This document shows positions 7,325 through 14,843 of a stretch of 15,394 bases of DNA, piece by piece. The DNA comes from Deltaproteobacteria bacterium. GTDB taxonomy: Bacteria; Desulfobacterota; Anaeroferrophillalia; Anaeroferrophillales; Tharpellaceae. Location of the stretch: the NCBI GenBank assembly GCA_030595135.1, contig JAUVDU010000007.1, forward strand, positions 1-15,394. Reading direction: 5' to 3'. Position numbers and translations under genes: made by a program. Each line of letters starts with the position of its first letter. Positions within the stretch are counted from its first letter, which is position 1. The notes beneath the pieces are model-generated. The model had not been told where the DNA came from. It saw only the letters and a program-made list of their open reading frames with translations, and searched no databases.

Positions 7325-8377
7325 CTACAATAAATTAAGAACTTCGACAATCGCGTCAGGAGCCAAGCGCATTCGAGCCGCCCCTAAATTGGCGGCTTCA
7401 CCCGGCATCCCGTTAACAATCGAGCTCTCCTCATCCTGGGCAATTGTCAAGTGACCCCGTTTGCGCATGGCCAGCAGTTCCAAAGCTCCGTCCCGACCCA
7501 TACCGGTCAGGAGGATGCCGAGCACCGGTGGCACTTCCGGCCGAGCCAACGAACGAAAGAGAGGAGCTACCGCCGGTTTTACATTGTACTCCTGAGGGCC
7601 CTCAATCAAGTGTAATCCGGCATCCGAAGAGAGTTCCAGATGATAGCCATCCGGAGCAAAATAAACATGACCGGGAAGTGGTTTTTCACCCTCTTCAGCG
7701 ATACCCAGCGACAAAACAGTTTGTCCCTGCAACCAGTTCAGCATCCCGACCAAAAACCCTTGGGCAATATGCTGAACTATAAGAATCGGCAAGGGAAAAT
7801 CATTCTTCAGTTTTGCCAAAATATTCATCAAAGCCATCGGCCCACCGGTCGAGGCACCGATAGCAATAAGAGTCGGCGGACAACGTCTTAAATCTCGCAA
7901 AAAAGAGTCTTCAATAGCTGTGCTCTGAAATTGAGGCGCAGGCGGCGGGCTGGCGGCGGAAGAGAACCGGCGGATCACCTTGACCGCAGACATCAATTTG
8001 ACCTGGCGCAAAAGCCTTTTGACCGTCTCTTGAGCCCCCGGAGCACCGGGGCCCTTAGGTTTGGCAACTGCGGCCAGAGCTCCAGCCTCAATTGCCCGAT
8101 AAGACATTTCAGTTGAATCATGATCCATAGAGGTACTACAGATCACAATCGGTACCGGACTTTCCGCCATAATTTTACGGGTTGCGGCAATACCGTCAAG
8201 CTCAGGCATCTCGATATCCATAATCACGACATCAGGCGTTAAGCGCTTAACCAGATCAACGGCATCAAAACCGTCAACCGCTGTGCCAATCACTGTCATT
8301 TCCGGATCAGCACTAACCAAGGCACTCAAATAGTGCAAAACAGTACGAGAATCATCAACAATCAGAACCGAAATCAT
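7325..8377 (-). CDS. cheB: CheB protein-glutamate methylesterase (WspF-like)
   Basis: This 350-residue protein has the complete CheB architecture. The N-terminal receiver domain (about 1-125) has acidic residues D8/D9, phosphoacceptor D54 in IMDIEMP and conserved K107. A linker follows at about 130-165, then the C-terminal methylesterase domain. The catalytic triad is visible: S176 in GASTGGP, H203 in VQHIA and D296 in GMGRDGA. It removes methyl groups from chemoreceptor glutamates in the cytoplasm when phosphorylated by CheA, providing adaptation in the operon. Its ATG overlaps the cyclase stop as ATGA, with an AAGGTG ribosome-binding site inside the cyclase gene, so translation is coupled. 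It is the last gene of the chemosensory operon. In Wsp systems the equivalent protein WspF is a negative regulator of cyclic di-GMP production. Confidence 0.97.
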   Translation of the reverse strand: MISVLIVDDSRTVLHYLSALVSADPEMTVIGTAVDGFDAVDLVKRLTPDVVIMDIEMPELDGIAATRKIMAESPVPIVICSTSMDHDSTEMSYRAIEAGALAAVAKPKGPGAPGAQETVKRLLRQVKLMSAVKVIRRFSSAASPPPAPQFQSTAIEDSFLRDLRRCPPTLIAIGASTGGPMALMNILAKLKNDFPLPILIVQHIAQGFLVGMLNWLQGQTVLSLGIAEEGEKPLPGHVYFAPDGYHLELSSDAGLHLIEGPQEYNVKPAVAPLFRSLARPEVPPVLGILLTGMGRDGALELLAMRKRGHLTIAQDEESSIVNGMPGEAANLGAARMRLAPDAIVEVLNLL

Positions 8378-9339
8378 CTGCTGACACCTTCTGCCGACGC
8401 TCTATCATAGAGAGAGGCTATAACCCGGTCACGCCCTGAATTTTTAGCCCGATAGAGACATTCATCGGCCATCCCGATCAGATCATAACCGGAAACCATA
8501 TCCATACCACATGATACCGGTAAAACCGCAACCCCGAAACTTGCGGTGATCGAAAAATCACCGCCGCTCCCATCTTTAAACCGCAAATCGGCGATAGCTT
8601 GGCGCATCCTTTCACAGACCGGCAAGGCCCCGTCATAATCGGTCTCCGGCAAAACTACGACAAACTCCTCACCACCATAACGAGCCACCCAGTCTACAGC
8701 AAAACGAATCGTCTGCTGCAACGTAGCGGCAAAAACTTTTAAAACCTCATCACCAACCTGATGACCATAACTGTCGTTAACTTTTTTGAAGAAATCGATA
8801 TCACTGAGAACCACGGTTAACGGGCGTTGATAACGAAGTGCCTGTTTACAAATGGCCGCCAGTTGTTCATCAAGATGATTACGATTAAAAACCTTGGTCA
8901 AATGATCCGTATGTAACAAGCGGGTTATCTCCCGGTTACGCTCTTTCAACGTCCGCTCAAGCTCAAGCACCCGCTTGGCGGTAGTCAGGCGGGCCACGAG
9001 CTCGGCCGGCTCAATCGGTTTTACGAGATAGTCATCAGCGCCGCCCTCAAGCCCCCTGACAATCTCTTCCTTGGAACTTTTAGCCGTCACCAGAAAAAGA
9101 TAGATATAATCACTATCAACTTGCTCCCTGATAGCCCGACAAAGTTCGACCCCATCCATTTCAGGCATCACCCAGTCAGTAATCACAATCGGGAAAGGCT
9201 TCGTTGCCAGTAATTCAAGCCCTTCACGGCCATTACGGGCAACCGTCACCTCATAACCCTCGGCTTCAAGAAGAAATTGCAGCTGCAAAGCCTGAGTCGG
9301 ACTATCCTCAACCACTAAAATTTCAAATTTTTCATTCAT
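8374..9339 (-). CDS. Response-regulator diguanylate cyclase (REC-GGDEF)
   Basis: This 321-residue protein has a receiver domain at about 5-123, with D12, phosphoacceptor D55 in ITDWVMP and K107. A short coiled-coil linker follows (about 124-140), then a GGDEF domain at about 141-310. The active-site signature is GGEEF at 222-226, and metal/nucleotide positions such as DIDFFKKVND (180-189) and GHQVGDEVL are intact, so it should make cyclic di-GMP from two GTP. The expected inhibitory RxxD site before GGEEF reads FAVD (213-216): the Asp is present but Arg is Phe, so product inhibition may be lost. It is the likely output of the operon, functionally like WspR, phosphorylated by the neighbouring CheA. 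The start is 11 nt after the cheA stop and lacks a clear Shine-Dalgarno, so it may rely on translational reinitiation. Confidence 0.96.
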   Translation of the reverse strand: MNEKFEILVVEDSPTQALQLQFLLEAEGYEVTVARNGREGLELLATKPFPIVITDWVMPEMDGVELCRAIREQVDSDYIYLFLVTAKSSKEEIVRGLEGGADDYLVKPIEPAELVARLTTAKRVLELERTLKERNREITRLLHTDHLTKVFNRNHLDEQLAAICKQALRYQRPLTVVLSDIDFFKKVNDSYGHQVGDEVLKVFAATLQQTIRFAVDWVARYGGEEFVVVLPETDYDGALPVCERMRQAIADLRFKDGSGGDFSITASFGVAVLPVSCGMDMVSGYDLIGMADECLYRAKNSGRDRVIASLYDRASAEGVSR

Positions 9340-9350
9340 AATATTTACAA

Positions 9351-11717
9351 CTACAGTAATCGTTCAATTACTTCCAATAAATTATTCTGATCAAATTCAC
9401 CTTTTACAATATAAGCATTGGCACCGGCCGCAACTCCTCGTTCCCGATCTTCACGAGAACTCAGACTGGTAACCAGCACCACCGGCAGACCCGACAATCG
9501 TTCATCAGCGCGTATATTTTCAGTCAAGGAGAAACCATCCATACGCGGCATCTCGACATCAGAGACCACCAGATCAAACTCCTCACTCTTTAAGAGCGTA
9601 AGACCGGCAAAACCATCGACTGCAGTTGTCACCTGGTAGTCAGCCGCCGCCAAAATGTTCTGGAGAAGCATTCTCGAAGTTATTGAATCATCCACAACCA
9701 ACAAACGCCGGCCGTGCTCTTCGACAAAGCCATCGTTAAGCGATAAATTATCATGCTCCATTAATCCCGCAATCTCACTTTTCGACCGCCGGTTTCCGGA
9801 ATTTTCCAGAATATCTTTAACCTTCAAGATCGGCACCACTTTGCCCGAACCAAGAATAGTCGCCCCGGCAATATTCGGCACCTTAAGCAACTGCTTACCT
9901 AAATCTTTAACCAGAATTTCTTGCTCTCCTAAAACTTCGTCAACTACTAACGCTTGACATCGGTCGCCGCTGCCGACAATCACCAGAGAAAGTTCATCGT
10001 CGGCTTTACGGACTTTAAAACTCTTTTGCCTGAGACCAAGAAAAACGGCAAGATCAGTCAAAGGAAGAACCCGGCCCTCATCAATAATTGTGGCCCTCCC
10101 CTCAACCATACGCAGCAATCCTTTTTCAACCAGCAAAACCCTCTCCACTTGAAGACTGGGAAAAATAAACTCCTGCTCAGCCACACTTACCCGAACCCCT
10201 CGACAAATAGCAATTGAGACCGGTAGATGGATCGCAAATGAAGTCCCGTTGCCAAACTTGGTCGAGACAACAATCCGGCCGCCCAGGTTCTCAATCTTTT
10301 CCCGGACAATCGCCATCCCCAGACCCCGGCCGGAGATCTCCGTAATCATCGAACTGGTTGAAAAACCGGAGTTAAAAATCAGCTCAGAAAGATCCTCTTC
10401 CGCCATTGCAGCGGCCATCCCGAAGCTTAAAAGATCAAGCGCAACCGCCTTCTGCCTTAGTTTTTCGCAATCGAGTCCCTGACCATCATCAACAATTGTA
10501 ATATCAATTGATGAACCGTCACTCTGCGACACCGTACACAAGAGCCGGCCGACCGGATCTTTACCGGCCACGACTCTGCTTTCCGGCGTTTCAAGACCAT
10601 GATCGACCCCATTACGTAAAAGATGAATAATCGGATCTTTCATCTCTTCAAGCACCCGGCGGTCAACCTCGATCGAGCCACAGGAATATTCAAACTCAAC
10701 CTTTTTCCCGAGCTCCCGGGCCAGCTCTCTGACCATCCGCGGCATCGGTGAGAAGAGACTCTCTATCGGCAGCATGGCGATATTTTTGGCCCGATCAAGC
10801 AGCTCATCGACAAGCCCGGACTGCGACCGCCGATCACTATCGACCCGGCGGCCTAAATCACGCAATTGAGACTCAATATGTTCAACAAATTTACTGTTTT
10901 CTTCAAGAAAACAAACGGTACGAGACCACTCTTCATGACCCCCGAAATGACGATTCAACGACTGCATCCCGGCCTTCGCCATCCCCCACTTTTTCTCCCA
11001 GTCGGGAAAACTCCGAAGCATCCTTCTGAGCAGTAAATGATGCTGACTAAGCGCCAATTTCAACGAGATAAACTCTTCGGCAACCAGCATCAACTCATCA
11101 AGCTTGACGGTTGAAATGCGCAAGGTCTCCGACCCGACCGCGGTGCCGCCGGAAACACTCCGTTTATCTTCCTTCCCCTTCTCCTCGACCGCAATCACAG
11201 TCTCATTAAATAATGGCGCTTCCGCTTGGACTTGCGGTTGAAATACAGTTTCGGGAATCTCTGGAGCCGCAGGTTCGGATTGAGCGGATTTCGTCAAAAA
11301 ACTATCAAGACCACTCTTTTCAACCTCCTCCAGACGACCCAGCAACAAGGCAAAATCACTTCTTCCGGTTTCGCTAGTCACAAGATCGGGATCAATGATA
11401 ATCTTTTCCAGCAATGCCGCCGCATCATAAAGAAGATCAAACAATGCCGGCTGCGGTTGAGGATTGTGCTTTTTGAGCAGCGAGAAGAGACCCTCAAACG
11501 ATTGACAAAGGTTTTCCACAGACTCTAGGTTAACCGCTCGGGCGGCACCTTTAAGACTGTGAGCTTCGCGAAACAGAACCTCGACCAGAGGTTTACGCTC
11601 CTCGGCCGCAAGCGCTTTCTCAAAAAGGGCAAGAGTGGTAAAAAGAGAGCTGAGACGTTCACCGGCCTCGGCCTGAAAAGCTTCTCGCAGCCGCAGCAAA
11701 AGCTCCTCTTCGCGCAT
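9351..11717 (-). CDS. cheA: CheA-REC hybrid histidine kinase (WspE-like)
   Basis: This 788-residue protein has these domains in order. The Hpt domain (about 1-115) has phospho-accepting H53 in EAHSLKGAAR. An acidic/proline linker follows (140-195). A long helical dimerisation region (about 200-325) has no recognisable CheY-binding P2 domain before it. The HATPase domain has N-box HLLRNGVDHG (365-374), G1 DDGQGL (410-415) and G2 GRGLGM (463-468). A CheW-like domain spans about 500-640, and a C-terminal receiver (about 671-788) has D676/D677, phosphoacceptor D720, T750 and K772. This layout is the WspE/ACF-class hybrid CheA. It autophosphorylates under receptor control and passes phosphate to the cyclase, to CheB and to its own receiver, which may act as a phosphate sink. 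The ATG is 3 nt after the receptor stop, with GAAGG 8 nt upstream. All key residues are intact. Confidence 0.97.
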   Translation of the reverse strand: MREEELLLRLREAFQAEAGERLSSLFTTLALFEKALAAEERKPLVEVLFREAHSLKGAARAVNLESVENLCQSFEGLFSLLKKHNPQPQPALFDLLYDAAALLEKIIIDPDLVTSETGRSDFALLLGRLEEVEKSGLDSFLTKSAQSEPAAPEIPETVFQPQVQAEAPLFNETVIAVEEKGKEDKRSVSGGTAVGSETLRISTVKLDELMLVAEEFISLKLALSQHHLLLRRMLRSFPDWEKKWGMAKAGMQSLNRHFGGHEEWSRTVCFLEENSKFVEHIESQLRDLGRRVDSDRRSQSGLVDELLDRAKNIAMLPIESLFSPMPRMVRELARELGKKVEFEYSCGSIEVDRRVLEEMKDPIIHLLRNGVDHGLETPESRVVAGKDPVGRLLCTVSQSDGSSIDITIVDDGQGLDCEKLRQKAVALDLLSFGMAAAMAEEDLSELIFNSGFSTSSMITEISGRGLGMAIVREKIENLGGRIVVSTKFGNGTSFAIHLPVSIAICRGVRVSVAEQEFIFPSLQVERVLLVEKGLLRMVEGRATIIDEGRVLPLTDLAVFLGLRQKSFKVRKADDELSLVIVGSGDRCQALVVDEVLGEQEILVKDLGKQLLKVPNIAGATILGSGKVVPILKVKDILENSGNRRSKSEIAGLMEHDNLSLNDGFVEEHGRRLLVVDDSITSRMLLQNILAAADYQVTTAVDGFAGLTLLKSEEFDLVVSDVEMPRMDGFSLTENIRADERLSGLPVVLVTSLSSREDRERGVAAGANAYIVKGEFDQNNLLEVIERLL

Positions 11718-11720
11718 AAC

Positions 11721-13754
11721 CTAAACCTTCAACCCGGCTGACAACTGCTGTAATTTCATCCCCAGGGTGTCAAGATTAGCAATCGCCGACTCAAGTTGTC
11801 GAGCCCCTTCGACATTTTGCTGACTGGCACTCTTGATACTCTCCATCGCTTGAGCCACTTGATCCATCCCCACCAGTTGTTGCTGGCTGGAAGCGACAAT
11901 CTGCACCGAAGCATCGGCAGAGTCCCGACTCATATCAGCCATAGTCTCGATCTCATGGCCTACTTTTTCCGACTGTTCAACCCCTTTATCAACCTCTTTC
12001 CCACCCCTTTCGGTCGCCATCACTGCAGTGCTGGTAGCTTTTTGGATATCACCCAGCAGACGCCGCACCTGAATAGTCGCCTCTTTCGATTGGTCGGCTA
12101 AAGCTTTAACCTCCTGGGCCACCACGGCAAAACCTTTACCATGTTCTCCCGCTTTAGCGGCTTCGATCGAAGCATTGACCGACAACATATTGGATTGATC
12201 GGCAAAGCTGCTGACGGTCTCGATAATCTCCCCGATATTCTGATTCTGTTCACTTAAACTAATAAGTCCTTCAGCAATAGCCGCCACTTCTTCTTTAATT
12301 TGATCCATTTCGGTAACCGATTTGGCGGTCTCATTACGGCCGTTCTCCGCCCGTAGCATCACCTGCTCGGCAAGACCCGCAACCTGCTCGGCTTTCTCAT
12401 GCGAGAGATGCGAGGTCTGGCGAATCTCTTCAACCGTGGCGGCAATCTCAACCACGGAACTTGAACTCTGGGTTGCCGAAGCGACCAGCTGGGCCGTGGT
12501 TGCTGAAAGTTCGGCAATCGTTGCGGCAATGGTTGCCGCCCCTTCAATCACTTCCGAGGTCTGATTATGCAGCATCTTGGCCATCAGGTTAAAAGCTTTA
12601 AAGAGATCACCGATCTCATCATAGCGCGTGGTTCTCGGCACACTCACGGTCAGATCACCACCCGCCATCAGCCGAACTTTAACCATCAACACTTTTAGAG
12701 GAAGAACAATCGAGCGCGCCACCAGAAAAACCACCAACAGGGACGCCACCAGCAACAGAGCCCCAAGGCCCTGAATATTGGCAACCAGTTCGGCCATCGG
12801 GACAAAGGCTTCAGCACTCTCAAGCTCGGAGATGATAACCCACTCGAAATCGAGACCGATTTTCTCATTTAACTTCAGAGAGGAATAAGCTGTAAAAACC
12901 TCAACCCCTTGATAATCAATCATCGTTTCAACCCCAATCCGGCCGGCCAGGGCTTCGCGCACCGCCACGGTGTCAACCTCCTGTACGAGCAGAGCCTGCT
13001 GGTTAAAACGAGAATTGGAGCGCATCAAATAATCACCGCCCACCAGATAACTCTCACCACTCTCATCCATACCGGCAGAGTTCCCGACAATACGATCCAG
13101 CGGAGAGCCATCAAGCATGAGCACTAAAACCGCTTTAACATCACCCTCTTCACCTAAGATCGGGGCACCAAGAAAGAGGGCCGCCTTTCTAATCGGCACA
13201 TAGAAGGAAAAATCAAGCACCTCAACCTTGCCGGAAGCTGAAACCGCACGCCACAAACGAGCCAGACCACTGTCTTTATGAGGCCCGGTTTCAAGATTGC
13301 TGCCCAGATCCGCCCCCCGATTTACCGAATAGAGAACCTGCCCCTGTTGCCGACTGACAATATAGACTTCACGAAACCCGTAAACCGCCATGTAGTCTTT
13401 AAAAATAGAGCCGATACTATTATAGATATGCTGGTAGTCCTCACTGTCAACCGCGAAAGATCCATCGACCTCTCCACCACCACTTTCATAATATTGCTGG
13501 AGGATACTATAAGCCTGCTTAACATCGCGTGACTGAGCCAATATCTTGCTATTCATTTTGAGGCTTTCCAGATAGTTCAGAACCTGCGCTTTCTTAATCT
13601 CGTTTATCGCCTCAAGACTGGTAAAACGGGCGGCCCGCAATGAATCCCGGGCATATTGCGAAGAGAGCCAGGCCACCGCCGACAATGGGATTACAACTGC
13701 GGCAAAGAAGAGAATCAACAATTTTTTCATCAGACTATCAGTAAGAAACTTCAT
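11721..13754 (-). CDS. Methyl-accepting chemoreceptor with periplasmic Cache-like sensor
   Basis: This 677-residue protein, counted from the ATG at 13754, is anchored by a first membrane helix at about 10-30. A periplasmic region of about 295 residues resembles a dCache sensor, with DLGSNLETGPHKDSGLARLW and GMDESGESYLVGGDYLMRS typical of that class. A second membrane helix is at about 326-347, HAMP at about 348-400 and a long cytoplasmic signalling coiled coil to the end. The hairpin tip EAAKAGEHGKGFAVVAQEVK is conserved (531-550) and is where CheA and CheW bind. The C-terminus LQQLSAGLKV lacks a CheR/CheB-tethering pentapeptide. Pseudomonas WspA has a different, shorter periplasmic sensor, so the stimulus here may be a small-molecule ligand; it cannot be read from sequence. 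A GTG three bases upstream is possible, but ATG is better spaced from the AGAGAGG site. It lies 12 nt after cheW. Confidence 0.95.
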   Translation of the reverse strand: MKFLTDSLMKKLLILFFAAVVIPLSAVAWLSSQYARDSLRAARFTSLEAINEIKKAQVLNYLESLKMNSKILAQSRDVKQAYSILQQYYESGGGEVDGSFAVDSEDYQHIYNSIGSIFKDYMAVYGFREVYIVSRQQGQVLYSVNRGADLGSNLETGPHKDSGLARLWRAVSASGKVEVLDFSFYVPIRKAALFLGAPILGEEGDVKAVLVLMLDGSPLDRIVGNSAGMDESGESYLVGGDYLMRSNSRFNQQALLVQEVDTVAVREALAGRIGVETMIDYQGVEVFTAYSSLKLNEKIGLDFEWVIISELESAEAFVPMAELVANIQGLGALLLVASLLVVFLVARSIVLPLKVLMVKVRLMAGGDLTVSVPRTTRYDEIGDLFKAFNLMAKMLHNQTSEVIEGAATIAATIAELSATTAQLVASATQSSSSVVEIAATVEEIRQTSHLSHEKAEQVAGLAEQVMLRAENGRNETAKSVTEMDQIKEEVAAIAEGLISLSEQNQNIGEIIETVSSFADQSNMLSVNASIEAAKAGEHGKGFAVVAQEVKALADQSKEATIQVRRLLGDIQKATSTAVMATERGGKEVDKGVEQSEKVGHEIETMADMSRDSADASVQIVASSQQQLVGMDQVAQAMESIKSASQQNVEGARQLESAIANLDTLGMKLQQLSAGLKV

Positions 13755-13761
13755 CACCCAA

Positions 13762-13768
13762 CCTCTCT
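13762..13768 (-). promoter_or_regulatory. Shine-Dalgarno of the chemoreceptor gene
   Basis: AGAGAGG on the minus strand lies 7 nt before the ATG at 13754 and only 4 nt before the alternative GTG at 13757, so the ATG is preferred. It overlaps the cheW stop codon (13767-13769), suggesting coupling. Confidence 0.6.
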
Positions 13769-14288
13769 AATCAACAACTATTTTTTTATCCGTCAAAAGT
13801 TTTTCCGCATCAAGAAGCACCAGATAATCGGTCGTCATCCCTTTAAAATATTCAGCCTGCGCCCCGCGAAAGGTCGGCAAAGTTGCCTGCAAAGACTTAA
13901 TCGGCAGAGTCCTGACCCCCTCCAGAGAATCGATAGCAACCGCAAATTCCGTCTCCCCGGAGACCAAAATAAGCAACATTTCATCAGCCAAAGCAGAAAC
14001 CGCCTCCGATTTGACGGAGAGATCCAAAAAAGCAGCCAGATCAACCACGGAATAGATCCGGCTGCGGACATTAACAACCCCTTTAACAAAAGCCGGGGTT
14101 CCAGGAATTTTCGTAATTTCATCAACTCGACAAACCCCGCCGACCCACTTCAGGGGAAAAGCATAATGCTCTTTACCCAGAGTAAACTCCAGGATTTCAA
14201 GAAGCTCACCCGCATCCTCTTCAGCACCGCCGGCCCTGAGCTCTTGCGCCCGAGCCTGCAGTATCTTTTGGGCCTTTTCCGGGGTCAT
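13767..14288 (-). CDS. cheW: CheW-like scaffold protein (WspB/WspD-like)
   Basis: From the ATG at 14288 this is a 173-residue protein: an N-terminal helix MTPEKAQKILQARAQELRAG, an acidic linker, then a complete CheW domain (LEILEFTLGKEHYAFPLKWV, then IPGTPAFVKGVVNVRSRIYSVVDL). CheW couples the receptor tip to CheA. The N-terminal helix is typical of CheW proteins in Desulfobacterota and Wsp-like operons. The frame stays open upstream to a TTG at 14402 (211 residues), but that start has no ribosome-binding site, and family length and the AGGTG 9 nt before the ATG favour the shorter form. Wsp operons usually encode two CheW proteins; only one is seen here, so the other may lie beyond the right edge. 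Domain assignment is firm, the start is not. Confidence 0.93.
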   Translation of the reverse strand: MTPEKAQKILQARAQELRAGGAEEDAGELLEILEFTLGKEHYAFPLKWVGGVCRVDEITKIPGTPAFVKGVVNVRSRIYSVVDLAAFLDLSVKSEAVSALADEMLLILVSGETEFAVAIDSLEGVRTLPIKSLQATLPTFRGAQAEYFKGMTTDYLVLLDAEKLLTDKKIVVD

Positions 14289-14462
14289 TTCCGCTTGCAC
14301 CTGAAAAGCGTTACGCTTTTGCTTAAGCAGCTCCAGCAACTCGACCAACGATCTTCGCCGGCCAGCAACGATCGGGTTTATCTTTTTAGAAATCTTGTTC
14401 AAAGTTCAAAAACCATCAAAAAACCAACGTACAAGACGAAACAGTCGGGACACAACTGACGA
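14289..14462. other. Spacer between cheR-TPR and cheW, possibly part of cheW
   Basis: These 174 bases separate the CheR-TPR stop from the preferred cheW ATG. Bases 14289-14402 are in frame with cheW and open, with TTG candidates at 14402 and 14348. An in-frame TGA just upstream of 14402 prevents any longer start. The remaining bases (14403-14462) are A-rich on the plus strand and carry part of a heptamer array. No promoter or terminator hairpin was recognised. Confidence 0.5.
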
Positions 14463-14478
14463 CTAACCACTGATCACT
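14451..14478. repeat. Short imperfect tandem array, 4 x 7 bp, over the CheR-TPR stop codon
   Basis: On the plus strand four heptamers follow each other: CACAACT, GACGACT, AACCACT, GATCACT (minus strand AGTGATC, AGTGGTT, AGTCGTC, AGTTGTG). Three positions (ACT at the end) are invariant and the rest are partly conserved. The array overlaps the last five codons and the TAG stop (14463-14465) of the TPR portion, so the C-terminal residues LVISG are encoded by repeat sequence. Confidence 0.65.
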
Positions 14479-14843
14479 AAACTGCGGGCAATTTCCAATA
14501 GGCGGCTGCAACTCAAACCCTCAGCGTGCGGTAGAACGACATCATCTTCTGACGACTCAAGCAAAGCAATAGCATTACGCAAGTGTCTGACTGCGGCTTT
14601 GCGGTCAGTCTGCCGTAACAGGGTGGCCAGTGAAAAATGGGCCATAACAAACTCTGCATCCAAAAAGAGGGCCTGCCGATAAAAAACCGCTGCCGCCGTG
14701 TAATCGGCTAGTTCACGAGCGATACCAGCGGAAAGATAGTAAAAAAAAGGATCTATCTTGTCGGCTTCAATCGCCATCTCCATGGCAGCGGCAGCGGCCT
14801 CAAGCTCACCCAGATTTGCCAGTGACCGGGCCTTTAAAACCAT
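14463..14843 (-). CDS. TPR domain of a CheR-TPR methyltransferase, out of frame with its CheR part
   Basis: This 126-residue ORF starts at an ATG (14843) that overlaps the stop of the CheR ORF and has no visible ribosome-binding site. It encodes about three TPR-like helical pairs (MVLKARSLANLGELEAAAAA, FFYYLSAGIARELADYTAA, FVMAHFSLATLLRQTDRKAA) and ends with AEGLSCSRLLEIARSLV, a C-terminal pattern I associate with CheR-TPR proteins such as WspC. In the same frame, sensible protein continues upstream of the ATG (FQRLPEYASV), up to a stop at 14901-14903. It therefore looks like the tail of the neighbouring CheR gene separated by a one-base shift rather than an independent gene. It may be translated separately by reinitiation, but a pseudogene, real frameshift or sequencing error is more likely. 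Confidence 0.75.
   Translation of the reverse strand: MVLKARSLANLGELEAAAAAMEMAIEADKIDPFFYYLSAGIARELADYTAAAVFYRQALFLDAEFVMAHFSLATLLRQTDRKAAVRHLRNAIALLESSEDDVVLPHAEGLSCSRLLEIARSLVISG

Noticed and set aside
7269..7340. Sigma-70 promoter for the nucleosidase operon
   Set aside because: Several TTGTxx and AT-rich hexamers occur but none pairs with a good -10 box at proper spacing.
13755..13757. GTG start for the chemoreceptor
   Set aside because: The adjoining ATG is better spaced from the AGAGAGG site and is the stronger start codon.
13656..14459. 267-codon plus-strand ORF
   Set aside because: It is antisense to cheW and the receptor start, both strongly supported by domain motifs; its protein is low-complexity and unlike any family.
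14436..14462. Degenerate second copy of the GGGGACACAA palindrome (CGGGACACAAC at 14446-14456)
   Set aside because: Only about nine bases match one arm and there is no pairing arm; chance or overlap with the heptamer array is as likely.
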